DNA of 64,000 bases from Toxotes chatareus (lineage: Eukaryota > Chordata > Actinopteri > Toxotidae), in the NCBI GenBank assembly GCA_016801885.1, contig CM028895.1, positions 747,001 through 811,000 on the forward strand, in the 5' to 3' direction. The translations under genes and the position numbers were made by a program. A model generated the notes under the pieces. That model was not told the origin of the DNA and did no database searches. It worked only from the letters and a program-made list of their open reading frames with translations. Below are positions 51,831-64,000 of this stretch, one piece after another. Every line of letters starts with the position of its first letter. Within the stretch, counting starts at the first letter, position 1.

Positions 51831-52184
51831 CGTGTTGAAAGCTAACACTGAACCCTCTCTTCTGCACGCTGAAGTCGGAGGCAAACGACAGCTCCATCAC
51901 GTTCCCCGTCGAGTTCAGCGTCAGCCCGTTGGCCGTCAGGCCGCAGAACTTAACATCAGCGCTGCCCGTGTTCACTACGACCCAGTCATAGATGCAGCCC
52001 GGCGCCTCCTCCAGGTCAAAGTCCAGGAAGGAGAGCTGGATGATGAAACCGGCGGGGGCCTGCATGATCCACTTACAGGTCTGCGAATTGGGGTATTTCT
52101 GGGGGTAGCAGGGCGACGTGATCCCGCCCTGGGCCTCCGTCAGCACCAGGTTACAGTTCGTAGAGCTGCAGCCCAGAACGGGAG
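51831..52184 (-). CDS. adgrg6: adgrg6 exon: CUB domain
   Basis: A 354-bp phase 1-1 exon encoding a complete CUB domain of 118 codons. Four cysteines are placed as in CUB folds: CNLVL, SPCYPQKYPNSQTCKW, CIYDWVVV and KFCG. The acidic motif DFDLEEAPGCIYD carries the residues used for calcium binding in the ADGRG6 CUB domain. The exon ends FSVSFQH then a phase-1 GT (GTAGGT). The domain is extracellular, at the receptor N-terminus. It separates ADGRG6 from ADGRG4, which has a pentraxin domain but no CUB. Confidence 0.95.
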
Positions 52185-53468
52185 CTGATGGTGGGATGAT
52201 ACATTCATGAACTTTCAGAGAGGTACAATCTCCACTGATGCTGTTAAGGTAGGGGAATATCACTCAGAGGACAAGGACACAAGGGAACAGGACAAAAGAA
52301 GACAAGAGGACAGGGGCCATAATACAGGGAAGGAGACAAGGGGCAATAGATAAAGGACGCAACCATCTGCTACCATTAGGAGTCAGGAGGCAAACAGGAA
52401 GGTTTCAAGGACAAACACAGCTGAGTCGTCAGTAAAGTGCATCTCTGAGGACGAAGACCAAGTTTTCAAGACAGTTACAAGGACTTTAAGGATTCTGGAG
52501 ACAAAACCAAGAATTGGAATTTTTTTTAAGAGGACAAGAAGAAAAGTTTAGAAATTATATTTAGACTGAACTCCAGGAATCAGGAGAGAACAAAGATGAG
52601 ACGGGACAAGGCAAGTCGTGCAGTTAGATAAAGGTTCAGCAGCCCAAAGAAGAATCAATCAACCAATCAATCAATCAATCCATCGATCAACCAATCAATC
52701 CATCAGTGAGTCAAATGAGCACAGACTGATTGGATTAGACAGACGTGGACTGAAAATGTTCATGTCCACTGATTCCCACTCCCACATTCATAAGGTTTAA
52801 GTGTAGAAGTGGAAACCACACACATGCAGGACAGTCTCAGACGTTACATGTGGAAAAAGTCTCATTGTTTAAGGGAAAAGTGAAAAGCCGTCAGATCCTG
52901 CTTCGTGTTTTTTCATTTTGTCAAATTCATCTGTCTCAACTAATCCTCTAAACCCGGAGCTCCGTGAAATGTAAGCAGCCACATGTCTTTCACATATATG
53001 TAAAGAGGACGCAGAGAGCGGAATCAGGACCTTCGGGACATCCTGTACTGTCATACTGTCCTTTTCCATTCATCCTTGTTGCCTGAAGAGTCGAGTTAAT
53101 GTGGTTTTGTCTTTAAGACTCTCTCACTGTGACAGAGTTTCTGGGTAAAAGGGGACAGAGACTCACAGAATGTAAACTAACTCTTTCTGTACAAAGCCTC
53201 ACAAACACGCCGAGCCAGAGCTGATCAACTGGATTCATCCAGGATTTTTCACTTGAAACATACAACATGTTTGCCTTCATCGTTTTCAGCAACAGCTGGA
53301 AAGACGAACTGTCCCTCACAAAAAATAATAACAGACAAGAGCTGAAATGGAAAGTGGAAAGAATGGTTCGTCTCTCTCGCTCGGGGTAACAATGGCCTCC
53401 GTTGATTTCAGGCTCGGCCGCCGCCGCAGCCAAAACCACAGCCAACGCACTGGAAACGTCAGAAACAC

Positions 53469-53469
<1 letters not shown>

Positions 53470-53505
<36 letters not shown>
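53470..53505. repeat. (GT)n microsatellite
   Basis: Short GT tract in the first visible intron. Confidence 0.92.
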
Positions 53506-53507
<2 letters not shown>

Positions 53508-54166
53508 AACCCTTACTTACTCCAAGAAAAGCTCCCTGGTGTCACATTTGTCAGCAGCATCTCGCCTCAGACTCATCCACTTCCCCACACTCAGACGCCG
53601 GAGCAGCAGGCTCAGAGCCTCGCTGGTCGCGACTCGTGCACGTGACCCAAACTTTCACCACCCAGTCCAGGAGTCACACCTCCAAACACTGCACACATGT
53701 TTTTTCTTCCCTTCTCTCTGTTTTAACCAAACGTGACCCGCAGGTCGCAGGTGATCTCTGAGCACTTTGATCACAAAGTAGTTCAGAATCTCATACAACA
53801 CAACACATGAGTGAAAGCAGGACAAACTGCGCACACACACACACACACGCACTGTGTGTGTGTTAAACCTTCTGCTGCCATTAAAGTTGCTCAGCATGAA
53901 ATTTCAGGAACATTTGGACAGAACATCAAAAAGCACCAAACCTCCTTTTTCCCACTAATGGAAAAACTAGAAGCAGCCGCAGGATTCACATACAGCTTCA
54001 CATACCGAGCGCTCACTGTTTCCCAGCACTATTTAACACACACACACACAATGAGACACAGGAGTATTCCAGCTCTCTCTCGGGGAGTGTTGGCTTCTCT
54101 TGGTCCACCCCTCCATCTCCTGATCCACTGATTTCATTCAGCTTGTAGAGTAGGTGGCTTTGTTTC

Positions 54167-54169
<3 letters not shown>

Positions 54170-54211
<42 letters not shown>
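54170..54211. repeat. (GT)n microsatellite
   Basis: GT tract in the first visible intron, near an inverted CA tract at 54367-54405. Confidence 0.92.
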
Positions 54212-54213
<2 letters not shown>

Positions 54214-54364
54214 AGAAACCACACAATCCATCTACCAAACAGCCTAAAAGCTGCCTCTCAAGTTTCTGGCAGCACAACCTCACGTTTCCCTTTATCCTCT
54301 CATCTCCAGTCCGGCTCTGGAAGCTGTGAACCTTTGACCCAGGGGTCATTACAGGCCCAGAGAA

Positions 54365-54366
<2 letters not shown>

Positions 54367-54405
<39 letters not shown>
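54367..54405. repeat. (CA)n microsatellite
   Basis: CA tract, inverted relative to the GT tracts on both sides. Confidence 0.92.
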
Positions 54406-54408
<3 letters not shown>

Positions 54409-54457
54409 AGGTGACATTTCTCTGAGCACCTGATAAAAACACCTGACAGGTCAGGGG

Positions 54458-54679
<222 letters not shown>

Positions 54680-56288
54680 GACCAATCAGAAAGAGAAATA
54701 GCACAGAGGAAGTCCAGCGATGCAAATATAAGTGCAGTGATAAGCACATGTGGAAATGACAGGACAGACTGTGACATCATGGCTGACTCCCTGCTGCGAC
54801 CGACGGGGACGTTACACACACTGAGACTCACCTGTGACCACACAGGATGTGAGTCACAGCTCAGGTGAGAGAATGAGAAGGATGTGGTCCGGCTAAAACA
54901 ATCCGTTCGTTGAGCTTCTAAAAACAGCCGGAGTGTTTCCTGTCCTGAGTCCTCTGATGAGACGAGGAGACCACGATCAGTACGAAACCATCCATACGAC
55001 CTGAAGTTTGGTTCTGGAACAAAGCGAGCCGGTAAAGACGAGGGAAACGTGCTGCGTGGCAGCTGTGAGAGTGGCCTCCTCAGAGATGTGACTGCACACT
55101 GAGGCTGGTTACAGCTGAAGGTAACTGACTCACACAGATACCAACACTGCTGATCCCAGTCACACAACAATCCCTCCTGTCACACAATATCAAACACACA
55201 CAGCACTTGTGCTGACTCCACAGTTGTGCAACTGCAACATCAGTGAACAAAACAAACACACGTTTGCAGCTCTTGGTGTCGACGGAGAAACGTGGAGCTG
55301 AAAAGTCTCGTTTGTTCTGAGGCTGCAGCTTCTGAACAGAACAACATCATCAGAGAGCAGTTTGTGCTTCAGTAAAACTATGACCACACTCCTTCACACA
55401 CAAACAACCACTGAGCACAGATGACTCACACCTCTGAGTGTGTGTGTGTGTGTGTGTGTGAAAAACTGTGAGAGGTGAGATCAGGTTGGGCGCAGGCTAC
55501 TGGGATGGCCTGCTGTTGTATAAGCTCCTGTGTGTGTGTTTCACACATTCCCTCCATTTCCTGACACAACCAGTTTCATACAAACAACATGTCGCTTTAA
55601 TTATCAACATTTATTTAATGTGCGACACACGTCAACAAGTTCAGAGGCTAATGGCCAGCACTGAGAGAGAGTGTGTGTGTGTGTGTTACCAAACCACAGC
55701 CTTCCTCTCACCTCAGCACAGGTTTCTGTGACTGGGGGACGTTTCTGTCTCTGATTCACTGATTCAAACTGTCACTCGGAGACACTTCGTCCTCTGAGTC
55801 CTCGGCAGCAGAGTGAGATGGGACACACTGAGGGTCTGAACCCATACATTTAACCATCCGAGTCTGTGTGAGCAGGCTGCTTCCCTGCTGTGTAAACCAC
55901 CAGCTTCCACCACTGAAGGTTTCCCAACAGCAGCTAATGATTTTACTCATGAGCAATGAATCATTTCTAACTGGATAATTGTTTTGTTTATAAACTGCCA
56001 GAACTCATTGTGGTGATAATAAAACTTCATCATTTGTCTGTCGAAGAGTCTAAAATCCAAAATAAATCAATTTGCACTGATAAACAGAGAAAAACACACT
56101 AATCAAAGTTTTAACCAGCAAATATTTACGATTAATTACAGAAGCTGAACCGTCCTCTGACAGACGAGCAGTCACACTCATGCTGATCCAACACTGCCTG
56201 GGATCCACAGTGATGTAACGGCTGCGTATCCACTGAGCTGCACCTTCTGTTCAGCCTCAGCTGCTGCTGCTGAAACCGCCCCGGACGA

Positions 56289-56881
56289 CAGGGGCGGAGC
56301 CAGGGGGTGGCCAATGGTGGCCACGGCCACCTTCGGCCACCCTCTCACCACCGATTTCCCGGCAACTTTTTTGGCGGAACCATCTCTGTACGTCGGTGTT
56401 CCCACAGGGACGCAATTCAACAGTGCACCTCTAACGAGTAGTTCTCCACCAGAACAGATGGTGGCAGTAATACACTTAACCTGAATGTCAACTACCAACA
56501 CAACTGCAGGAGAAGAAGTAATTATTGAAGTTCACCTGGGGATCCCCTCTCATTATCCATGCACCGTTTACTTGCATTACCAGTGAAGAAGAGTGGACTT
56601 TTCCCCGTTTCCAGAAGTCGGAGGTAAGTTTGATTTACTATGTTTGAAATGTTTATTGTCTTAATGTAGGCTATGAATAATTTGGCTATGCTGGGGTTGA
56701 AACAGATAAGGCAAAGTTTGCTAATTGAGGCTGTAACAGTATGAAAGTCGAAACAGTTTCACCGTGTCACTGCCTGTATAAGTGAGTGAGTGACTAAGAA
56801 ACACCATTAAATCAGCCACCCCTGTGTAAGCGATGGTCTCAGTCTGGCCACCCCTATGAAAATTGTCTGGCTCCGCCGCTG
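56289..56881. mobile_element. non-autonomous hAT-type transposon (MITE)
   Basis: A 593-bp element starting CAGGGGCGGAGCCAG and ending CTGGCTCCGCCGCTG, an imperfect terminal inverted repeat. It is flanked by a perfect 8-bp target duplication CCGGACGA at 56281-56288 and 56882-56889. CAG…CTG ends and 8-bp duplications are typical of the hAT superfamily. No transposase ORF is present, so it is non-autonomous. Confidence 0.88.
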
Positions 56882-58865
56882 CCGGACGACAACGCTGACG
56901 TGTGGGAGCACCCCTCTGTCCGAGGCGGCGCTGAACCACGACCCACACTGCAGATCATCCATCCCCTGACGGAGCCGGCCGACGTGGGAGACGGGAGGTT
57001 GGCTGAGCTACGGTTCTGGCAGAGCGGCTGTTTTCAAAGAAGCAGGGAAGGTGTAGAGATTTGCAGCAATAAAGCTCAGAGGAGGTGGGGGTGGGGTGGG
57101 GGTGGTGCCACTGTTTATTTCTCATTTAGCACCGTGGCCTCAAAACCAGAGGGTCCAGGTTTTGTGCCGACCATGATAACACCAGGAAGAAGGTCAGTGT
57201 AGGACCCCAGAACAGCATTCAGTGAAAAAACACTAACATTCCCATGTTGTGTAACACTGGTGCATTACAACTGAAGCGTCGCGCAACATAAAGAACCAGT
57301 CAGTGTTTCTCTTCCTGGACAGATCAATATTTTGGGAAGAGATGAAGCTGCTTTGCATCTCGGAAACATTCCTGCAGTTCTCGGTTTTAAACCCTGATAT
57401 TGAGGCTTTGCTCTGGCCTCTGTGCGGCCTGTGACGCCTCTTATCACAGTCGCTAAGAGTGCAAAGGTCAAAACGCTCTTACAGAAGCTGTAACTGTTGG
57501 TGTGACCCTGGAATGAGGACGAACGACAGAACAGCGCCAGGAAACAAAGACAGAAACGCTTCTCTTCATCGTATCTGATGCCGAGCGGCTGCTCACTGAT
57601 ACTGCAGCTGATTTTCTTCAGCAACACAAAGATCCTAAAAATACCCCGTCTGCCCCTCAGACTCTAATCCTGGAGATTAGCTGGCGTCCATCAACCTGCC
57701 CTTCTCTGTTTCCACCTCTCCAGCCTTTCTCATGTTTCTCTCTCATTCTTTGACTTGCATTCCTCTCTCCTCCCTCACTCATTCCTCACTCTCCTTCAGC
57801 CCTTTCTTGCTATCTGTCCACTGCTTTCTGTCCCGGTCCCTTCCTTAGCTGTCCACCAGCTGAACACTTTCATGCACACACTGAGGGACCCAGAGGGAGG
57901 AACTGACCCCCCCCCCCCCTCCCCCCCTCCCCAGGTGAACGCTGACTCACTGTCCCAGGTGTTTGTACTCCTCCCTCTAATCATCCTCTTGTCTTTCACT
58001 AGAAGATAATTGAGAGAGGCATCCAGGGGGGGAGGAGGTGAGGAGGAGGAGGAGGGCAGAGAGGAGAAAGGAGGTGAGTCAGCAGCAGGACTAAGATGCA
58101 CTGTGTGAGTCTGGACGTCGACTCAGAAATGAAACGGGGACAGAACATAGGAACGAAGAAAAAGGCAAAAAGGAGAGAAGAGGTGAAAGAGGACAAGAAG
58201 ATGAAGGGAGAGAACAGCAGTAAGGAAAAGAAACAGAAAGAGAAAAGAGAAATGAGAGATGAGGGGCGGACAGCAGTCTGGGTCATAAAACCTGGACCGT
58301 CCTCAACACCAGCGCACGCCCACATCATGTTATGAAATCTGAAATATGTATGGACAGACCGTCCCCTGTCTCTCACACTGTCCGTCCCTCCGTCTCTCAG
58401 GAGGAATGACTTCAGGGAGGAGGACGGGAAAGTTTGTGTTGTTGCACAACGAATTAAAAATCACTCCATCATGAAAAAGTGGAGCCGCAGACAGAATTTT
58501 AATTAGCAGCTGTCTCACGCCGTGCGTCCCCCCCAATCAGCTTCAACCTCTCGAACATTCAAACTCAGACCTCTGTGTCTCTCCGTCTCACCCCCGTAAT
58601 CCCCCTGAGTCCAGGATCCCATCAGTCTCTGAGCTTTAACAGTTTGTGATCATGTTTCCTTCAGACAGAGCTGAGCTCGAAACCAGGAAACTCATTACAA
58701 CCAATCAAAGATTCACCACAGGAGTTTCAGTGAAACGGCCTGAATTACCACAACAGAACCTTCCCACAACGTGTGCAAACCGTGTCAGAGGACATGATGA
58801 AGGTCGTGTCCTGTGTCCTGTACTGGAGCAGCAGGGACGGACAGCTGAAGGAGCTCGTCAGACAC

Positions 58866-59612
<747 letters not shown>

Positions 59613-59681
59613 CTGATGGATCTCAGTTACAGTTTCCTGCTCTTGTTCTGTTCAAACTTTCAGTTTATCTACTGGTCAGCA

Positions 59682-59757
59682 ACACACACACACACACACA
59701 CACACACGTATATATATATATATATATATACGTGTGTGTGTGTGTGTGTGTGTGTGT
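59682..59757. repeat. 76-bp perfect palindrome of (CA)n-(TA)n-(TG)n
   Basis: Compound microsatellite in which a CA tract, CG, a TA core, CG and a TG tract form a perfect inverted repeat centred at about 59719-59720. Confidence 0.93.
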
Positions 59758-59874
59758 GTTGTGGTGCTGCTGGGAACTTTACGACTGTGTGTGAACCGCT
59801 CGGTTTGGCCTGAGGCTGCTAGAAGGGTATGGAAAGTACATTAAAACACACACACACTCTCTCTCTCTCACATA

Positions 59875-59878
59875 CACA

Positions 59879-59911
<33 letters not shown>
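59875..59911. repeat. (CA)n microsatellite
   Basis: Short CA tract next to a CT tract (about 59858-59870). Confidence 0.88.
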
Positions 59912-59913
<2 letters not shown>

Positions 59914-60050
59914 TACCATCTGTGTCTCTCTCTCTTTCTGAGTGTTTTTGGCGTAAATGTGGAAAAAGCAGCAGCCAACTTCTCTCCGCCTTCTGTCTCC
60001 TTCCATCACAACTTTCTCCACCTCCATCTCTGAACATAGCTACAACAGCA

Positions 60051-60326
60051 TGTAGCCGAAAGTGTGTGGACACCCGCTCCAACAGTGTGTGTGTGTGTGT
60101 GTGTGTGTCCTCTCCTGATTCAACATGATGCTCTAACAAATGGTTTTCCCAGTTTATTGTGGAAAGAACGTTTGGTTTTCATCTCTGGGATGGACTGGAA
60201 CTCCGACCAGTATCACCAGTATCGGTGCTGGACCTCGCTGCTCTGGTGTCTGACCTGCAGCAGCTTCAACATCTGGTAGAAGCCAGAAGACTGGACTGCT
60301 CAGGTGTCCACAAACTTTTGGCAGAG
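60051..60326. mobile_element. MITE-like element with ~25-bp inverted ends
   Basis: Left end TGTAGCCGAAAGTGTGTGGACACC and right end GGTGTCCACAAACTTTTGGC are imperfect reverse complements. The GTGTCCAC…CTTTTGGC terminus is a familiar fish MITE end as recalled. It contains a GT tract near 60087-60108. A clear target duplication was not found. Confidence 0.6.
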
Positions 60327-60383
60327 ACAGAGTGAGAGTCACTTGGCTTAAAAATACATTTTTAATGAAACACTTAATGAAAC

Positions 60384-60408
60384 TGTGTGTGTGTGTGTGT
60401 GTGTGTGC
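60384..60408. repeat. (GT)n microsatellite
   Basis: Short GT tract just outside the MITE-like element, in the first visible intron. Confidence 0.88.
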
Positions 60409-61995
60409 TGCCGGGCGGTGCTGGTGTCAGTGTGTCACTGGGTCTGTGCAGAAAGAAAAACAGAAGACACACACACACACACACAAACAACTGAGCAAAC
60501 AAATCAAAGCTCAACTAAACAAACAACTGATACACAAACTTCAGGAACGAGCGACTGATCAACAATATGATCCAATAAATGAAGGGATGAATGAATGAAC
60601 ATTTACCTGATGAACTGATGAAACGAGCAAACCAACAAGTGAATGAATGAAGCAGCTGTGCAGTGAAGCGTGGTAAGAAACCGAAACTCAAACCGTCCAG
60701 TTCCACACAACACGACAAACATGTGCGACCACAACGGCTGCGTGAAAGGATGAATGTTTGGAATGAACAACTGAAAGCGTGAGGCTCCAAAATAAAAGTC
60801 CTTCACGTGACATCTGACTGCAGGTTTCTGAGAGCTGGGACTTTTTCTGCCACATGACGAGCGGTTTGTTAATGGAAGCATGAAGAAAAGGAGGCGAGCG
60901 CCGACACACATGGAAAATATGAGGAAGAATAAAGTGGGATGAGGCGAAGAGGAAACAAGTGAATGGAAGGTGGAAACATGGGAAGAAGACAGATGAAAGA
61001 TGGAAATCATATAAATCAGTGCTGTCAGATGAAAACGCTGCATCTCTGAGGAACTTCCTGTTTCTTCACAGTTTTTCTTTTTAATGGATTTTTCATCGGA
61101 TCGTTTTCATGTTGCCAAAGGAAACAAAAAATCTCCCTGCACTTCCTCCAACGCAGCATTTTCACCGAGCAGCAGGAACACATGGAAAACATGGGACAAA
61201 CAAACAAACAAACAAACAAACACAAAATGGGGATGAAGGAAAAAGCACGAAGGTCAACAGGAAAATAAAACACTTAAAACAGCAGCAGCTGTGCGGCGTG
61301 TTCACATCGTCATGACAGACACTGATCGTCACATGTCAGACGTCTGACCTGAGCAGCTCCACCCTCTGCACCTGTAAACCCTCACGGTCGCTTCACACAC
61401 GTTACGTTTAATCACTCTTCGATCGTTTACACGCGAAGCTGCAGAGGATTTTACTCCCTCACTGAGTCAGAAGAAGAAGAAGACGTTTGCTCTCACAGCT
61501 GTTTGTTACCGAGGAAACACAGATGGCGAGTGATTCCTGAGGCTTCGTTTACAGCTTCGTCCGACTGCGATGTGTGTGTGTGTTGTGTACTATATGTGTG
61601 AGGAGCCTCAGTGACAGGGAACACTCCCCTGTGAGAATCAGCTGACCTGAGGTCAGTTTCATCCCCACGCTCCTTTGACGTCTCCGTCCGTCCGTTTGAA
61701 TCAGCTGACAAAAGCTGAAACGCTACGAACGTTTGTCCTCACTGAAGTTTTACGAGTTTTAGACTTTGAACACTTTGTGCGTGTAAAATCTGAGGAATGA
61801 TGTCAATGCGACATAGATTTTCAGTTTCAGAGAAGGCAGAGCCACCTGTGTCCTGATGGACAGACTCCTCTCTGTCTCTGGTGGACAGCTGTGAGAGCAG
61901 TTCTGTCTCATTTCTCCTGGTCAATCAAGGACAAAATCCTTCCCGTTCAGCCCAGGTGAAAAACACGGTAAAACATGGGAGAAGCGTGTTCCTAC

Positions 61996-62087
61996 CGTGT
62001 TTGTGCAGAGTCATCCACAGCAGGACGACTGGGACAACGTGACGGAGCCTCCACCTTCCTCCTCCTCTGCCACTGGTACTGGACTCC
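61996..62087 (-). CDS. adgrg6: adgrg6 exon: signal peptide
   Basis: Candidate first coding exon in the window. It is bounded by TTTCCTCAG upstream and ACACG|GTAGG downstream. It encodes a basic stretch (GRGGGRWRLRH) followed by a hydrophobic core (VVPVVLLWMTL), as expected of a signal peptide and similar in layout to the zebrafish start. It ends in phase 1, matching the phase of the CUB exon. An in-frame ATG lies upstream near 62138, so the exon could instead begin there. Alternatively the ATG sits on an earlier exon outside the window. The exact start is unresolved. Confidence 0.6.
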
Positions 62088-63010
62088 CTGAGGAAACAGG
62101 AGGACGTGAGTCCGTGCACTTCCTGAACTGATCTCAGCATGAAAATCAACAAAGCATCAAATCAAGCAACCAATCAGTGACCGGGCATCACATGATGTTT
62201 TCAGCCACAGGATCACATCCCAGGAGAGCCAATCAAAATGCTCCATCAGGCAGCGATGATGCTGTTACACGGAAACATGACACGGCCTGTTAATGATGGG
62301 TGTGAATCTGGTCTCAGGTGTTACAGTCCTGCACTCTGACCACTGTCACAGAGAGACACAGATTTCCACTGTTAACCAGCCAAAACAAACAAACAAACAA
62401 ACAAACAAAAACATTTTTACTGTAAAAATCGCAGCAATAAAAACCTGGATCTGTCATCCAGGACTTTCACTCTGCAGGTCTGAGGTCTGGTCAACTTTCC
62501 TGAAAACTGATGATTCTGAGACTCGATTCATCGATTCAATCATTTATTAAAAAACCTGTCAGACATTCTGCGTTTGCAGCTTCTCCAGAGTGAAGATCTC
62601 AGTTTTCCACCACAGCAAACTGACACAAGACGAGAAGACTGCAGACTGAACGACCTGGGACATCTGACGCTTATCGATCATTTCACTGTAAAAACTGTGG
62701 ATTCTCAGCGGGACAGACCGGGTCGGTCCACAGCGGGACAGACCGGGTCGGTCCACAGCGGGACAGACCGGGTCGGTCCAGCAGGCAGGGTCACACTGCT
62801 CCTCTGCTTCATGTTTTATTCACACAGCAGCTCTGTTTGGATTCTGCACAAATAAAACACACACACACACATATTATGAAAAGACTGACACCTGAGTCCG
62901 ACACTGGCTGCCAGCCGCCTGACACCGGAGTTCGTCTCTCATTGTTTTGACGGAGGTGAGGTCGGGACACTCATGTACTCATCAGGGATTAAAACAGGCA
63001 GTGGAGAAAC
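62088..63010. other. upstream of the signal exon, no gene seen
   Basis: No convincing promoter or 5' UTR exon could be defined. A 25-bp unit repeated three times lies at about 62707-62785, and a (AAAC)n tract near 62385-62410. Confidence 0.4.
62707..62785. repeat. 25-bp tandem repeat, three copies
   Basis: Unit GCGGGACAGACCGGGTCGGT plus CCACA, repeated three times, each unit itself partly palindromic (GACCGGGTCGGTC). Lies upstream of the signal-peptide exon. Confidence 0.9.
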
Positions 63011-64000
63011 CGACGGATCAGGACAGTTCAGGACAGTTCAGGACGGATCAGGACAGTTCAGGACGGATCAGGACAGTTCAGGACAGTTCAGGACGGATCA
63101 GGACGGTTCAGGACGGTTCAGGACGGTTCAGGACGGATCAGGACAGTTCAGGACAGTTCAGGACGGATCAGGACGGTTCAGGACGGTTCAGGACAGTTCA
63201 GGACGGATCAGGACGGTTCAGGATGAATCAGGACGGATCAGGACAGTTCAGGACGGATCAGGACAGATCAGGACAGTTCAGGACAGTTCAGGACGGTTCA
63301 GGACAGTTCAGGACGGATCAAGACGGTTCAGGATGAATCAGGACGGATCAGGACAGTTCAGGACGGATGAGGACGGATCAGGACGGATCAGGACAGTTCA
63401 GGACAGATCAGGACGGTTCAGGACGGATCAGGACAGTTCAGGACGGATCAGGACGGTTCAGGATGAATCAGGACGGATCAGGACAGTTCAGGACGGATCA
63501 GGACAGTTCAGGACGGATCAGGACGGTTCAGGATGAATCAGGACGGTTCAGGACAGTTCAGGACGGATCAGGACGGTTCAGGACGGTTCAGGACAGTTCA
63601 GGACGGATCAGGACAGATCAGGACGGTTCAGGACGGTTCAGGACGGATGAGGACGGTTCAGGACGGTTCAGGATGAATCAGGACGGTTCAGGACAGTTCA
63701 GGACGGATCAGGACGGTTCAGGATGAATCAGGACGGTTCAGGACAGTTCAGGACGGTTCAGGACGGATCAGGACGGATCAGGACAGTTCAGGACGGATCA
63801 AGACGGTTCAGGATGAATCAGGACAGATCAGGACAGATCAGGACAGATCAGGACGGTTCAGGACGGTTCAGGACGGTTCAGGACGAATCAGGACGGATCA
63901 GGACGGATCAGGACGGTTCAGGATGAATCAGGACGGATCAGGACGGATCAGGACGGATCAGGACGGATCAGGACAGTTCAGGACGGATCAAGACGGTTCA
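63011..64000. repeat. 10-bp minisatellite GGACRGWTCA, ~99 units, truncated by window end
   Basis: About 990 bp of 10-bp units, mainly GGACGGATCA, GGACAGTTCA, GGACGGTTCA and GGATGAATCA, in strict 10-bp register with no indel seen. The ORFs across it are repeat artefacts. Confidence 0.97.

Noticed and set aside
62947..63926. Plus-strand repeat proteins (Asp-Gly-Ser-Gly-Arg-Phe/Ile-Arg-Thr units)
   Set aside because: A 10-bp repeat gives a 10-residue protein period automatically. The units are open in several frames, with no start context or homology.

Overview
The window looks like teleost fish nuclear DNA, probably from a spiny-rayed fish. It has intron-rich vertebrate gene structure, very dense (CA)n, (GT)n and (CT)n microsatellites, fish-type short transposons, and coding exons that read closest to zebrafish Gpr126. 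No bacterial, viral or organellar genes were recognised. I see one protein-coding gene. It lies on the minus strand, runs from about 62.1 kb down to 7.0 kb, and fills most of the window. It is adgrg6 (gpr126), the adhesion G-protein-coupled receptor needed for Schwann-cell myelination and inner-ear development.

Layout in transcript order (high to low coordinates). A signal-peptide exon lies at about 62.0 kb. It is followed by a roughly 10 kb repeat-laden intron with a hAT-type MITE, a 0.75 kb (CT)n array and a 76-bp perfect palindrome. Next come a CUB exon (52.2-51.8 kb), three pentraxin exons (50.5-49.2 kb), and a run of short Ser/Thr/Pro-rich exons, all phase 1-1 (47.7-36.1 kb). One enormous Ser/Thr/Pro-rich exon of about 4.75 kb (34.9-30.1 kb) follows. 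After it come SEA-like exons (28.3-27.3 kb), the hormone-receptor motif (27.1-26.7 kb), the GAIN domain with its GPS (26.4-24.6 kb), the 7TM exons (24.4-18.3 kb), and cytoplasmic tail exons (17.8-16.6 kb), with the terminal coding exon far downstream at 7.2-7.0 kb. Exon phases were worked out by hand and join without a break from the signal-peptide exon to the stop codon. The predicted protein is about 2,930 residues, against about 1,200 for zebrafish and human ADGRG6 as I remember them. Nearly all the excess is the mucin-like stalk between the pentraxin and SEA domains.

Two things stand out. First, the mucin-like stalk in an ADGRG6 orthologue gives it an architecture reminiscent of ADGRG4/GPR112 while keeping the CUB domain. 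Second, a 1.15 kb block carrying the TM2-TM4 exon and the following exon is present twice in tandem, separated by (CA)n. It is either an assembly or haplotype artefact or a real in-frame exon duplication.

The first 7 kb (downstream of the stop, partly 3' UTR) and the last 1.9 kb (upstream, with a 10-bp minisatellite cut by the window end) hold no other recognisable gene. Exon ends were read by eye from GT/AG sites and frame continuity, so allow an error of 1-2 bases. Comparisons with zebrafish and human proteins are from memory, not from alignment.
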